NCBI GenBank assembly: GCA_016709445.1
Contig: JADJMV010000001.1
Location: 1-64,000, forward strand
Length of the DNA stretch: 64,000 bases
Direction: 5' to 3'
Source: Phycisphaerales bacterium
Lineage (GTDB): Bacteria; Planctomycetota; Phycisphaerae; Phycisphaerales; UBA1924
A program made the position numbers and the translations under genes. The notes beneath the pieces were generated by a model. It was not told the DNA's origin and searched no databases. It worked only from the letters and a program-made list of their open reading frames with translations. Shown here piece by piece: positions 37,119 through 47,343 of the stretch. Within the stretch, counting starts at the first letter, position 1; the number at the start of each line of letters is the position of its first letter.

Positions 37119-38585
37119 TCACGCGGCCGCGAGCCGGATCGGTTCGGGGTCGAACGCGTGGCAGGGCCCCGCCGCCGAGGCCGGCATACGAACGGTGAAA
37201 CGGGCTCCGGCACCCGGGCGCGAAACCACCGAGATCTCTCCGCCGTGCACGGCCACGATCTGTCGGCAGATCGCCAGCCCCAGGCCGACGCCGCTCGTCA
37301 CGTCAGAGCTCACCGCGCCGCGGTTGAGTGCAAACGCTCTCCCGAGCTTCATCAGCACATCAGGGGACATGCCGGCGCCCGTGTCCGCCACCTCGAGCAC
37401 CACGCTGGCGGCATCGGGCGATCGCGACACGCCGATCTGCACCCGCCCCGAGGGGGTGTGGCGGCATGCGTTGCTCAGCAGGTTCAGCACCAATCGACGG
37501 ATGGCGTCGGCATCTCCCTGCATCTGCACGTCGGGCGACTCGATCTTCGACACGATCTCGACGCCGGACCTGGCTGCCAACGGGGCCATCACCGCGGATG
37601 CCGAACGCAGCGCCTGCGCCAGGCTGACCGGGCCCCAGTTCCAGACCGCCGCTTCACTCCGGAGCCGCGCGCTCTCGAGCATGTTTGTGGCGATCTCGGT
37701 CAGCAGCGTGGTCTGGGCCAGCACACCGCGGAGGCATTCGTCCCGTCGCGCCTCCTCGACATCTCCGTCGATCATCGCCTCGACCAGCAGACGCTGGCTG
37801 GCCAGGGGGGTCCGCAGCTCGTGGCCTATCGCTCCGACGGCCTCGTCGACCGCCCTGCGCGCCTCCTCCAGCTTTGCCCGGTGCTCCTCGATCCGTTCCA
37901 TCGCCTTTCGATCGGTCACGTCCGTCACGAACCCCTCCAGGACCACCGCCCCGCCCTCGGGGCTCGGCACCGGCATCCCCTGCTCCCATACCCACCGGAT
38001 CTCGCCCGCCGCCGTCCGCAGGCGGTACTCCATCTGGTAGGGCGTCCCCGCCTCGATCGCCCCACGCATCGCCCGCGCGACCGCCGGTCGATCTTCCGCC
38101 AGGATCAGTTCCGGGTAGCGGACGCCGCGATTCTGCAGCAGCTCGCCCGGCTCGTAGCCGGTCAACGCCTGTGCCCCGCGGCTGACGAACAACAGGGTCT
38201 CTTCCGTATCCCCGAGGCGCTGGTACGCCATGCCGGGCAGATTCTCCACGATGGCCATGAACCGCCGCTCGCTCTCACGCAGCTCCCGCTCAGTCCGCGC
38301 GGCTGCGGAGAGCCGCCGAACACAGAGCGAGAACAGCAACGCCGACGTCACCCCGACAAACGCGAGGCCCTTCCACGTCTGCACCACCTGCTCGGGAATC
38401 CACTCCGGGCGCATCGCCGACGCCACGCGGTCGGAAATGAGTATCCACATCGCCGCCACCGCCAGGTAGGGCAGGACGATTCGCAGCGCGGCCGAACTCG
38501 GTTGGAGCGTTCGAGCGTCCATGGGCTTTGACGGCATCCTCCCCACCCTTCCATCGGCCATCGGCTCCCCCTGGCCATGGCTCAT
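37119..38585 (-). CDS. PAS-domain sensor histidine kinase, orphan
   Basis: 488 residues from the ATG at 38585; ATGs at 38561 and 38522 also fit. Two transmembrane helices (about 35-52 and 72-90) enclose a very short extracytoplasmic loop. A PAS/PAC domain follows (about 105-230; VENLPGMAYQRLG, EYRLRTAAGEIRWVWEQG). Then come HisKA with the phospho-accepting His255 (AIGHELRTPLASQR) and the ATP-binding domain (NLLSNACRHTPSG, DTGAGM, GVGLGLAICRQIV). No response regulator is encoded near it, so the partner must be elsewhere. The cytoplasmic PAS is the likely sensor. Confidence 0.92.
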   Translation of the reverse strand: MSHGQGEPMADGRVGRMPSKPMDARTLQPSSAALRIVLPYLAVAAMWILISDRVASAMRPEWIPEQVVQTWKGLAFVGVTSALLFSLCVRRLSAAARTERELRESERRFMAIVENLPGMAYQRLGDTEETLLFVSRGAQALTGYEPGELLQNRGVRYPELILAEDRPAVARAMRGAIEAGTPYQMEYRLRTAAGEIRWVWEQGMPVPSPEGGAVVLEGFVTDVTDRKAMERIEEHRAKLEEARRAVDEAVGAIGHELRTPLASQRLLVEAMIDGDVEEARRDECLRGVLAQTTLLTEIATNMLESARLRSEAAVWNWGPVSLAQALRSASAVMAPLAARSGVEIVSKIESPDVQMQGDADAIRRLVLNLLSNACRHTPSGRVQIGVSRSPDAASVVLEVADTGAGMSPDVLMKLGRAFALNRGAVSSDVTSGVGLGLAICRQIVAVHGGEISVVSRPGAGARFTVRMPASAAGPCHAFDPEPIRLAAA

Positions 38586-38713
38586 CGCGCACTGCGGAGT
38601 TTCCCTCGACCCAGGAAACTCGGGGGGTTTCCCGGGTCATCCGTGGACCCGAGAATCCCGGCATCTACACTGATTCGAGACTTTGAACTCCGTAATCCCT
38701 CGGGAGGCTTGCC

Positions 38714-40005
38714 ATGCCGGTCCACCAGCATTCCAGCGTTGCCGCCGCGGTCATCTCAACCCTTGCCGGGCTTTGCGCGGCACAGACGATTGAGGGGATC
38801 GGATTCCTCAACGGCGGTCCGAGGAGCTACATCTCGGGCGTGTCGGGGGACGGGCTCACCCTGGTCGGTGCGGCCTACGACCCCGCGGGCGGCACTTTCG
38901 GTTTGGGGGCTATGAAGCGATCCGCTGGACGCCCGGATTTGGTCTCGAACCGCTCGGGGTGCTCCCCGGCGGTGAGGGAAGTTGGGCCTATGGCTCGAGT
39001 GCCGACGGCGCGGCGATCGCTGGCGGGGCATGCGGGGCGGAATGCCTTACGGCACAACCTTTCCGGTGGCTCGCGCCCGGCGGCCCGCTCGAGGGGCTGG
39101 GCTCGCTTCTGGGCGCCGGCTATTCCTATGGCTACGGCGTCTCGGGCGACGGCCTCGTCGTGGTGGGCTATGGGCTCGATTGGAACTATTCCACATTCCC
39201 CATCAGGTGGACCGAGGAGGCCGGGGTCGTCGCGATGCAGCGGCTGTCGGGCGCTGCCTACGCCTACGCGGCTTCCGCCGACGGATCGGTCATGGTCGGG
39301 CGCGCGTGGGATGCCGAGCACCATGAGCAGGCCGTGGCGTGGGCGGCCGACGGGACGGTCCAGCCGCTCGGATTCCTCACGGACCCGGGCGACAATCCGC
39401 GCAGCCGCGCCCACGCGTTGAGCCCCGACGGGCGCATCGTCGCTGGCGTGGCCTACGGCGCCATCGCCGGGGGTGGGTATGCGTACCAGGGCTTCCGGTG
39501 GACCGCCGCGCTCGGCATGATCGGCCTCGGCGTGGAAGGTCCGGACGGCAATCTGCGCACCACCAGCGTCCTCGACACCAGCGCCGCGGGCACCATGCTC
39601 GTGGGCGCCTGGGGCGGCGCGGAGGGGACGGGTGAGGGCTCCCGGGCGGCCATCTGGCTTCAGGGTGAGGGCTGGAGGGACCTCGGGCTCTGGCTCGCGG
39701 AAGCCCACGGTCTTGACGAAGCGCTCGATTGGGAACTCGCCGAGGCGAGCGCGATCTCCGACGACGGCTCGGTCATCGGCGGGTGGGGCACGAGCCCCGC
39801 CGGCAAGACGGAGGGGTTTGTGGTCACGCTCCCGAGCCGGTGTGTCGCCGACTTCAACGGCGACGGCGCGGTGAACACGCTCGACGTGCTCGCCTTCCTC
39901 AACGCCTGGGTCGCCGACGATCCTCGCTCCGACATCAACGGCGATGGAGCGGTCAACACGCTTGATGTCATCGCGTTCCTCAACGCCTGGAATGTCGGCT
40001 GCTGA
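38714..40005 (+). pseudogene. HAF-repeat protein with GC-type dockerin end, frameshifted
   Basis: 430 residues when one base is restored in the GGGGG run at 38905-38909. A Sec signal peptide (ending LAGLCAAQ) is followed by repeated blades of the HAF type (VSGDGLTLVG, YSYGYGVSGDGLVVVGYG, AYAASADGSVMVG, ALSPDGRIVAGVAYG, AISDDGSVIGGWG). Two dockerin-like calcium loops follow (DFNGDGAVNTLDVLAFLNAW, DINGDGAVNTLDVIAFLNAW), ending NVGC. The Gly-Cys terminus marks the Phycisphaerales GC-type dockerin, thought to be a sorting/anchoring signal rather than a cellulosome part. The frame switches from TFGLGAMK to the natural GGYEAIRWTPGFG. Function of the propeller is unknown. Confidence 0.8.
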
Positions 40006-40021
40006 GGTCCCGGCCCCGACG

Positions 40022-41554
40022 CTACTCCACCATGTGCGCGGGGGCGGGCATCTCCTCGGTCACGACCCGCCGCTCCGGGTCGGCGTCGGGTGAGGCGAGC
40101 GTCGTCAGGGTCATCTGCTCGTTGACCCGTGCCTGTAGATGGACGGGCCGGCCCCAGATGCGTGCAATCGCCCGGAGGGTCTCCCCCGCCTTGGCCGTCT
40201 CGACCTCCAGCCCCATGAATTTCTGGGCCAGGTACAGCTCCCCCCGGTTACCGTAGTTTCCGTCGGCCACATAGATGAACGGCTGACCCATGTTCGTGAG
40301 CTGGAAGAGCAGCGTCTGCTTGATGCGGTGGAAATCGCGCGTGACGATCTTGACCTCGCCGGTCTGCGGGTCGCGCCGGAACTGGTACATCTGGTGTCGG
40401 TCCACGAATTCCGGCGTCAGGAACTCGTCGATGAAGTTCACGTCGTTGTAGATCCGCCGCACCTCGAAGATCTTGTCCCGTCCCCGCATGCTGCGATCAT
40501 CGAACCGCTCGCGGGCGCCGATATCCTCCAGCCGCTCCCACGCCTGGCCGTGCTGCCCGCGGTCCCACCGACGTTCGATGTCCTTGAACATCTCCACGCC
40601 GATCTTGTAGGGATTGAATCCCCCGGGCGGCATATGCACCACGCCGGAGTGCTGCTCGGCATAGTCGATGATCTCGCGGGCCTCCAGGAAGTGCTGGGTC
40701 ATCAGCTTGGAGTGCCAGTAGGTCGCCCACCCCTCGTTCATGACCTTCGTCATCCCTTGCGGGGCGAAGTAGTAGGCCTCGTCGCGGATGAGCCCGAGGA
40801 TGTCCGACTGCCAGTCCGCCAGCGGTGCGTTCCGGAGGAGGAACAGCAGCACGTCCCGGGTGGGGCGCTCTGGGAACCGGCCCCTGCTCGCGGCCTTCTC
40901 TTTCAGCCACGCCTCGCGCTGCCTCACCAACTCCTCCGCGGGGTTGATGAAGGGGTCCATGTAGTCCTTCGCCGGCAGCTTGTCGGGCGAGAAGCCGCCC
41001 TCCTCCTCCCCCCGCTCCGAAGCTTTGCCCATGAACACCGAATGCGGATCGATCAGGTGCTCGATCGAGAGGCAATCGTCGAGGAAGCGTTCGACTTCCT
41101 CCTGGCCCTGCCGCTCGATATGCCTGCGCACGCGCGTCGCGTGGTTGGCCATCTCGTCCATCATCTTGCGGTTGGTCTTGCCGAACCACAGGTTGTTCTT
41201 GAAGAAGTCCGAGTGGCCGTAGACATGGGCCATGACGAGCTTCTGGTCGGTCACCGAGTTCGATTCCTGCAGGTACGCGTAGCAGGGGTCGTTGTTGATC
41301 ACCATCTCGTAGATCCGCCCCAGGCCGTACGAGTCCCGCTTGCTCAGCCGGTCGTACTCCATCCCCCACCGCCAGTGCGGGTACCGCACCGGGAACCCGC
41401 CGTACGAGGCGATCTGGTTCATCGTCTCGAAGTCGAGGACCTCGTACACGACCTCGAAGAAGTCGAGCCCGTACTCGGCCGCCTTGGCCTTGATGGCCTG
41501 CATGTGTGCGAGCAGCTCGGGCGAGAGATCGGTATGGGGAGTGCCTCGGGGCAT
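40022..41554 (-). CDS. spoVR: SpoVR family protein
   Basis: 510 residues from the ATG at 41554, taken as start because upstream sequence in frame is low-complexity. The conserved SpoVR/YcgB body is evident: FFEVVYEVLDFETMNQIASY, GGFPVRYPHWRWGMEYDRL, INNDPCYAYLQESNS, MAHVYGHSDFFKNN, YYFAPQGMTKVMNEGWATYW and GGFNPYKIGVEMFKDIERRW, with His/Glu residues suggestive of metal binding. In many bacteria it is co-transcribed with a PrkA-type kinase and a DUF444 protein; neither is present here. The molecular function of the family is not established. It is divergent from the sulfotransferase cluster. Confidence 0.93.
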   Translation of the reverse strand: MPRGTPHTDLSPELLAHMQAIKAKAAEYGLDFFEVVYEVLDFETMNQIASYGGFPVRYPHWRWGMEYDRLSKRDSYGLGRIYEMVINNDPCYAYLQESNSVTDQKLVMAHVYGHSDFFKNNLWFGKTNRKMMDEMANHATRVRRHIERQGQEEVERFLDDCLSIEHLIDPHSVFMGKASERGEEEGGFSPDKLPAKDYMDPFINPAEELVRQREAWLKEKAASRGRFPERPTRDVLLFLLRNAPLADWQSDILGLIRDEAYYFAPQGMTKVMNEGWATYWHSKLMTQHFLEAREIIDYAEQHSGVVHMPPGGFNPYKIGVEMFKDIERRWDRGQHGQAWERLEDIGARERFDDRSMRGRDKIFEVRRIYNDVNFIDEFLTPEFVDRHQMYQFRRDPQTGEVKIVTRDFHRIKQTLLFQLTNMGQPFIYVADGNYGNRGELYLAQKFMGLEVETAKAGETLRAIARIWGRPVHLQARVNEQMTLTTLASPDADPERRVVTEEMPAPAHMVE

Positions 41555-41910
41555 CAGCGTTCTATCGGCGATCCGACCGGGATCACCGCACCTCCCATGC
41601 AAGAGCCTACGCCCCGCGGATGTCGGGGTTCCGGCCCGCCCTGATCCGGGAGAAGGCGCCCTGCTCGATCGGCGGGATCTCCGCCCGCGATCCTGGGGCC
41701 ATCGGGCCGGCGTGCCGGCGAGGGCCCAGGCTCGAGCCCGCGCCGGGCACGCGGATATTGACCGTACCACCGATTGTCGCCATCTCGACATCTCGGGACC
41801 GGTCGCGAGAAACACCAACGCTTCTCGCGGTTTGTTGGAACCCTTCGGCCTCCCGCGCCGCAAGAACCCGTGAAGCGGGCAACACGCCGAACCGACCTCT
41901 GGGGCCTGAA
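41555..41910. other. Divergent intergenic region before the sulfotransferase cluster
   Basis: 356 bases without a convincing gene, separating spoVR (minus) from the first TPR-sulfotransferase (plus); both promoters must lie here. I see a TTGACC at 41758-41763 without a good -10 partner, and a hairpin at 41804-41829. No conserved RNA was recognised. Confidence 0.5.
41804..41829 (+). promoter_or_regulatory. Hairpin in the leader of the sulfotransferase cluster
   Basis: CGCGAGAA and TTCTCGCG form an 8-bp perfect stem with a 10-nt loop, followed by GTTTGTTGG. It sits 82 bases upstream of the first cluster gene. It could be an operator or a weak attenuator; no direct evidence. Confidence 0.35.
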
Positions 41911-43668
41911 ATGGCAAAGTCGAAGCTCGAAAGGGCCGCCGAATTGGCCCGACATGGCCGCCTCGCCGAGGCGGAGTCATGCTGCCGCGAGGTGCTGCGC
42001 TCGAACCCTTCGAACGTGCCCGCACTCCGGCTGCTCGGCCGGATCCTCCGCGGGGCCAGGAATCCCGACCAATCCGTCCGCGTGCTCCGCCAGCTCGCGT
42101 CCTCACGCCCGCACGACGCACAGACGGCCGCGGAGCTGGGCGCATCGCTTGTTGCGGCGGGGCGGCCGGCCGACGGCTTGCCCCACCTGCACCGGGCCAT
42201 CGAATCCATGCCGCGGGAGCCGGAATGGCGGCGCTGGCTCGGCAAGGCGCATCTCCAAGCCTTTCGGCCCGGAGCCGCCGTCGCCGAGTTGCTTCAGGCC
42301 AGCGTGCTGGATCCGGAGAGCGAGGAAACGAGTCTGCTCCTCGCGAACGCCTACCTTGCCGGCGGCCGACCGAGACGAGCGCTGCCGATCCTGCGGGGTC
42401 TCTCGCCGAACCACCAGGAGGCGGCGCCGGTCCGGCTCGCGATGGCGCAGGCTCAGGAGCAGATGGGCGACCCCTCGGCGGCCTTCCGGTCGTATGAAGA
42501 CGCTCTGGCGGGCGACGCGAGCGGGCTCGCGCTGGCAGGCTGCGTGCGTTGCCTGCTGGCGGAGGGGCGACTGGAGGCGGCGCTGAGCACCGCGCGCCAA
42601 GCCCACGAGGCCTCCCCGACCGTCCACACATTCCTTGGGCTCGCACGGGCGCACCTGGCGCTGCGCCGACCCCTCGAGGCGATGCCGCTGCTCGAGGAGG
42701 CGCTCGCGATACCGGCGATCCAGAAGACCGTGGAGGTCGCGATCTGGTTTGCGCTCGGCGACGCGCGCGACCAGGCCCGTGATTTCTCGCCGGCTTTCGA
42801 GGCCTATACCCACGCCAACTCGCTCTATCCACGCACCTTTCGTGCGGAGCGCCTCGCCGCCCGCCACCGCGCCTGGCGGGAGGTTGTCCACGAGAACCTG
42901 CGATCCCGCCCCCGCCTCCCCGCCGCCGACGGCTCCAACTGCGTCTTCATCCTCGGCATGCCCCGTTCCGGCACGACCCTCGTGGAGCAGATACTCGATT
43001 GCCATCCCATGGTTCACGGGTGCGGCGAGTTGCCGACACTCGGTCTCGCCCTGCGGGAGATCGGCGAGGAACTTGGCGGCCCGTATCCCGACTGCCTCAG
43101 CGGCACCAGCGACGACCGGCTCGCCCGGGCCGCGGCTGACTACCTGGAGCAACTGGGCGAGCGCGGCCCCGGCGCCGACCGCCTCACCGACAAGCTGCCG
43201 CACAATTTCGAGCTCCTTGGGGTCATCGACCGGCTCCTCTCGGGCGCACGGGTGATCCACTGCGTCCGGCATCCCGTCGATACGTGCTTGTCGTGCTACT
43301 TCACACAGCTCTCCCCGCGCCACGACTACGCCACCGACCTCGGGAATCTGGGCCAGGCCTACGGCGCGTACACCCGGCTCATGCGACACTGGAAGGCCAG
43401 TCTGGAAATCCCGATTCTCGATGTCCGGTACGAGGAGGTCGTCACCGACCCTGAGGGGCAGGCACGCCGGCTGATCGAGTTCGTCGGCCTGCCATGGCAC
43501 GACGCCTGCCTCGAACCCTGGAAGAACGGCCGCGTCGTCGCCACCGCCAGCACCGAGCAGGTGCGCCAGCCCATTTACACGTCGTCCCTGCGGCGATTCC
43601 GGCGCTACCAGGGCCATCTGGGCCCGCTGGTCACCAGTCTCGCCGAGGAGGGCGTTTCCACGGCGTGA
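41911..43668 (+). CDS. TPR-sulfotransferase fusion protein (cluster copy 1)
   Basis: 585 residues; the ATG at 41911 starts the first TPR helix, and the longer frame upstream has no similarity. About nine TPRs (residues 1-310) lead through a hinge AFEAYTHANSLYPRTF into a PAPS sulfotransferase domain. The 5'-phosphosulfate loop GMPRSGTTLVEQILDCHP begins at residue 349. GCGELP offers a candidate catalytic Glu, then TDKLPHNFE, and the 3'-phosphate site is IHCVRHPVDTCLSCYF. The end TASTEQVRQPIY is shared by all five copies. The fold and motif order resemble tyrosylprotein sulfotransferase. It is the most diverged copy (EPWKNGRVV where the others read KFYE or RFYE). Acceptor unknown, perhaps protein; location not clear as no signal peptide is seen. 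Confidence 0.9.
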   Translation: MAKSKLERAAELARHGRLAEAESCCREVLRSNPSNVPALRLLGRILRGARNPDQSVRVLRQLASSRPHDAQTAAELGASLVAAGRPADGLPHLHRAIESMPREPEWRRWLGKAHLQAFRPGAAVAELLQASVLDPESEETSLLLANAYLAGGRPRRALPILRGLSPNHQEAAPVRLAMAQAQEQMGDPSAAFRSYEDALAGDASGLALAGCVRCLLAEGRLEAALSTARQAHEASPTVHTFLGLARAHLALRRPLEAMPLLEEALAIPAIQKTVEVAIWFALGDARDQARDFSPAFEAYTHANSLYPRTFRAERLAARHRAWREVVHENLRSRPRLPAADGSNCVFILGMPRSGTTLVEQILDCHPMVHGCGELPTLGLALREIGEELGGPYPDCLSGTSDDRLARAAADYLEQLGERGPGADRLTDKLPHNFELLGVIDRLLSGARVIHCVRHPVDTCLSCYFTQLSPRHDYATDLGNLGQAYGAYTRLMRHWKASLEIPILDVRYEEVVTDPEGQARRLIEFVGLPWHDACLEPWKNGRVVATASTEQVRQPIYTSSLRRFRRYQGHLGPLVTSLAEEGVSTA

Positions 43669-43723
43669 TCGGCCGGGCGGCGCGGCACCCGGGGGAGCGA
43701 GGCACTCCCTACACTCCCACCCC

Positions 43724-45490
43724 ATGGCGCGAGCGCAATTCCAGCAAGCAACCGCCCTTATGCAGGCCGGGAAGCCCCACGACGCCGAGCGCGCCTGCCG
43801 CCAGGCGCTCCAGGCCGATCCCTCGGACGTGCAGGCCCTGCGCCTTCTCGGGCAGATCATCCGGCAGACGGGCAAGGCCCCCGAGAGCGTCAAGATCTTC
43901 CAACAGATGCGCCAGTGGCGGCCCAACGATGTCCAGCTCATCGGCGAACTCGGCGCGAGCCTCACGGCCGCCAACCTCCACGTGCAGGCGCTCCCGTTGC
44001 TCCAGCAGGCCGTACAGACGATGCCCTCCGCCGTGCAGTGGCAGGTGTGGCTGGGGAAGTGCTACCTCAAACTGTTCAATACCAACGCCGCGGTAAAGAT
44101 CCTTGAGCAGGCCCGCGAGGCCGCCCCGGACGACCCCCAGGTGACCTTTCACCTCGCCAACGCCCTGCTCACCGCGGCCCGCCCGGCCCACGCCGAACCG
44201 CTGATCCGCGAGTTTCTCGCCAGACAGCCCGACTCGATCCCCGGCCTGATCACGCTCTCGAATGTGCTCGAGCATGAGAACCGGCTCGATGAGGCCGTGG
44301 AAGTGCTCAAGCAGATCCTCGAGAAGGACCCAACCTTTGAGGCCGCGCTCGGGGGCCTCGCCCGCTGCCTGAGAGCCGAGGGCAAGTACAAGGAAGCGCT
44401 CGCCATCCTCGAGCCGATCGTCAAGAAGACCCCGAACGCCGACATGGCGCTTGCCATTGCGCCGATTTATCTGGCCGAGAAGCGATTCGAGGAGTGCAAG
44501 CTGCTCTTCGAGACGGTCCTGCGGCAAGAGAACATCCCCGACCCCGTTCGCTCCAGCCTCACCTTCGGGCTCGCGCAGTCGCTTCAGGGCCTCAAGGACT
44601 ATGACGGCGCGTTCCGTGCCTTCAAGCACGGGAACGAGTATTACCCCCGCAACTTCAGGCGCGAGCACCGCCTGCGCCTCTACAAGGAGATCCGGGAGGC
44701 GTTCACCCCCGAGCTGATCCGCAACGGGCCCCGCGCGCGGGTCGACGCCCGGAAGTGCGTCTTCATCCTCGGCATGCCCCGCTCCGGCACCTCCCTCGTC
44801 GAGCAGATCCTCGATGCGCACCCCCGTGTCTTCGGCGCCGGCGAACTGACCGAGATCCCGTTCACGCTCTCAGAACTCGCCGAGAAAATGGGGGGCCAGC
44901 CGCCTTCCTGCTTCGGCGCCATCACGCAGGAACTCCTCGACCACGGCGCCAACCGGTACCTCCGCTACATCCAGAACATCGCCCCCGACGCCGACTTTGT
45001 CACCGACAAGCTCCCGCATAACTTCGAGATGATCGGTCTGATCAACCGCATGCTCCCGGGGGCAAAGATCATCCACTGCAAGCGCGACCCGGTGGACAAC
45101 TGCGTCTCGTGCTACTTCACCCAGCTCTCCGCCTGGCACAGCTATTCCAACGACCTTTCCAACCTCGGCTGGGCCTACGGCCAGTATGTCAAGCTCATGG
45201 AGTACTGGCGCGAGGCCAGCGATCTGCCCATCCTCGACGTGCAGTACGAGGACACCGTCGCCGACCTCGAGACCCAGGCCCGACGCATCCTCGACTTCGT
45301 CGGCCTCGAGTGGGACGATCGATGCCTCCGCTTCTACGAGGTCGAGCGGGCCGTCACCACCGCCAGCGTCGACCAGGTCCGCCAGCCCATCTACAAGTCC
45401 TCGGTCGCCCGGTGGAAGCGTTTCGGCGATCACGTCAAACCGCTCATCGAATCGCTCCGCGCCGCCGGCGTCGAAATCCCGGAAGCCTGA
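43724..45490 (+). CDS. TPR-sulfotransferase fusion protein (cluster copy 2)
   Basis: 588 residues, starting 55 bases after copy 1. TPRs run from FQQATALMQAGKPHDAERAC to about residue 310, with hinge AFRAFKHGNEYYPRNF. The PAPS loop GMPRSGTSLVEQIL begins at residue 350 and has Ser instead of the second Thr. Then follow GAGELTEIP, TDKLPHNFEM, the 3'-phosphate site CKRDPVDNCVSCYF and FVGLEWDDRCLRFYE, ending with TASVDQVRQPIY. There is no signal peptide or membrane helix, so a cytoplasmic enzyme, or one acting before export, is implied. In the family the TPR part presents protein or peptide substrates; that is inferred here. Confidence 0.92.
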   Translation: MARAQFQQATALMQAGKPHDAERACRQALQADPSDVQALRLLGQIIRQTGKAPESVKIFQQMRQWRPNDVQLIGELGASLTAANLHVQALPLLQQAVQTMPSAVQWQVWLGKCYLKLFNTNAAVKILEQAREAAPDDPQVTFHLANALLTAARPAHAEPLIREFLARQPDSIPGLITLSNVLEHENRLDEAVEVLKQILEKDPTFEAALGGLARCLRAEGKYKEALAILEPIVKKTPNADMALAIAPIYLAEKRFEECKLLFETVLRQENIPDPVRSSLTFGLAQSLQGLKDYDGAFRAFKHGNEYYPRNFRREHRLRLYKEIREAFTPELIRNGPRARVDARKCVFILGMPRSGTSLVEQILDAHPRVFGAGELTEIPFTLSELAEKMGGQPPSCFGAITQELLDHGANRYLRYIQNIAPDADFVTDKLPHNFEMIGLINRMLPGAKIIHCKRDPVDNCVSCYFTQLSAWHSYSNDLSNLGWAYGQYVKLMEYWREASDLPILDVQYEDTVADLETQARRILDFVGLEWDDRCLRFYEVERAVTTASVDQVRQPIYKSSVARWKRFGDHVKPLIESLRAAGVEIPEA

Positions 45491-45514
45491 ACAAGAGAGA
45501 GCGCCGCCACCGAG

Positions 45515-47293
45515 ATGCCCCCGCCACCCGAACAGCGCGTTCCCGAGATCCTCGGGCTCATCCAGCGCGGCAAGATCGACGAGGCCGCGGCCCTCTGCGC
45601 GCAAGCGCTCACGGCCCAGCCCCACAACCCTCAGGCGCGCTTCGCCTCCGCGCTCATCGACCGGCAACGCGGGCGCGTGGCCCAGGCCCTCGCCACCCTC
45701 GAGGGCCTCCACGGCCAGCTCCCACAGAACCCGGCCATCCGGGCCGAGCTGGCTAGCACCCAGGTGCTTGCCGGGCAGGCCGATCGCGCCATCCCCTCGT
45801 TGCGGCAGCTCACCGCCTCGCAACCCGCGCAGCCCTTCGGCCACTACTGGCTTGGCCAGGCCTTCCTGCGCAATTTCCAGGGCGTCGAGGCGGCGCGATG
45901 CTTCGAGCGCGTCCGAGAGCTTGCTCCCGCGGATCTCAACGTTCTCCAGCCGCTCGCCTCCGCCTACCTCGCCGCGGGCAAGCTGCGGAACGCCGAGGAG
46001 GCCCTCCGCACCCTGCTTGCCGCCCAGCCCAAACACCTCGAGGCGCTGGGCACTCTCGCCGCCGCGATCGAGCCGCAGAACCGGCTCGCCGACGCCGGCG
46101 AGATCTACCGGCGAATGCTCGATATCGATCCCAAGCACAGCGCCGCGCTCGCCGGTCTCGCCCGAATCCTCCAGGCCGACGGCAAGAAGGATGAGGCCCG
46201 CGCCCTCCTCGGGCCCGCGCTCGCCAACAACCCGCCACCGGTCGTCATCTCCACCTACGCCGCCCTCTGCTCCACCCCCGAGCAGCGCGCCGCCTGCCTC
46301 GAAGCCGCGAACGCCGTCATCGACGACCCCACCAAGATCGCCCAGGACCGCGCCGGGCTCTGCTTCGCCGTCGCCCGCCTGCTCGACGCCCAGTCGGACC
46401 ACGACGAGGCGTTCGCCATGTACATCCGCGGCAACGAGCTCTATCCCAAGCTCTACCACCCGAGGGAGAAGGAACTCTTCACCGACCACCTCATCCAGAC
46501 TTTCTCCAAAGAGTCGCTGGCTTCGATGCCGCGCGCGAAGACCACCTCCAACCGCCCGATCTTCATCGTCGGCATGCCCCGCTCCGGCACGACCCTTGTC
46601 GAGCAGATCCTCGCCGCACACCCGCGGGTGCATCCCGCGGGTGAGCTTCAGGAGATGCGGATCATCTGGAGAGAGCTGGCCGAGCGGCTCGGCGGCGGCA
46701 TCATCACCGCGCTCGCGGGGCTCACGCAGGGCGATGTTGACGCGGCGGCCGGGCGCTACCTCACCTACCTCGCCACGCTCAATCGCGATGCCCCCCACGT
46801 CACCGACAAGATGCCCCACAACTTCGAGCAGCTCGGCCTCATCAATCTGCTCTTCCCCGAGGCTCGGGTGATCCACTGCATCCGCAACCCCATCGATACC
46901 TGCGTCTCCTGCTACACCATCCAGTTCAGCCTCGCCCACGGCTACGCCACGGATCTGTCGCATCTTGGCCACGCCTACACCCAGTACCACCGACTGATGG
47001 AGCACTGGCGCTCCAGCCTCGATATCCCGATGCTCGATGTCGTCTACGAAGACACCATCGCCGACACAGAGGCGATGGCCCGCCGCATCGTCGAGTTCGC
47101 CGGCCTGCCTTGGGACGACGCCTGCCTCCGGTTCTACGAGACCGAACGCGCCGTCACCACGGCGAGCTGGGATCAGGTCCGCAGACCGATCTACAAGTCC
47201 TCCGTCGCGCGATGGAAGCGGTACGAACGGCGGCTCGGGCCGCTCATCGAGGCCCTCCGGGCCGGCGGGATCGCGCTGCCCGAGGCGGGCTGA
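45515..47293 (+). CDS. TPR-sulfotransferase fusion protein (cluster copy 3)
   Basis: 592 residues, 24 bases after copy 2, the tightest gap of the array and the best sign of co-transcription. The N-terminal TPR solenoid (for example RGKIDEAAALCAQALTAQPH) is followed by hinge AFAMYIRGNELYPKLY. The PAPS loop GMPRSGTTLVEQILAAHP begins at residue 353, then HPAGELQEM with the candidate catalytic Glu, TDKMPHNFEQ and IHCIRNPIDTCVSCY. Asn replaces the Asp of RDP/RSP-type loops. The common ending TASWDQVRRPIYKSSVARWK is present. TPR sequences differ strongly from copies 1, 2, 4 and 5, while the catalytic half is well conserved. Confidence 0.92.
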   Translation: MPPPPEQRVPEILGLIQRGKIDEAAALCAQALTAQPHNPQARFASALIDRQRGRVAQALATLEGLHGQLPQNPAIRAELASTQVLAGQADRAIPSLRQLTASQPAQPFGHYWLGQAFLRNFQGVEAARCFERVRELAPADLNVLQPLASAYLAAGKLRNAEEALRTLLAAQPKHLEALGTLAAAIEPQNRLADAGEIYRRMLDIDPKHSAALAGLARILQADGKKDEARALLGPALANNPPPVVISTYAALCSTPEQRAACLEAANAVIDDPTKIAQDRAGLCFAVARLLDAQSDHDEAFAMYIRGNELYPKLYHPREKELFTDHLIQTFSKESLASMPRAKTTSNRPIFIVGMPRSGTTLVEQILAAHPRVHPAGELQEMRIIWRELAERLGGGIITALAGLTQGDVDAAAGRYLTYLATLNRDAPHVTDKMPHNFEQLGLINLLFPEARVIHCIRNPIDTCVSCYTIQFSLAHGYATDLSHLGHAYTQYHRLMEHWRSSLDIPMLDVVYEDTIADTEAMARRIVEFAGLPWDDACLRFYETERAVTTASWDQVRRPIYKSSVARWKRYERRLGPLIEALRAGGIALPEAG

Positions 47294-47343
47294 TCGCCGC
47301 AGCGCGGGCGGGGATACTCGCCCGCTCCACCTATACTCGCCCC

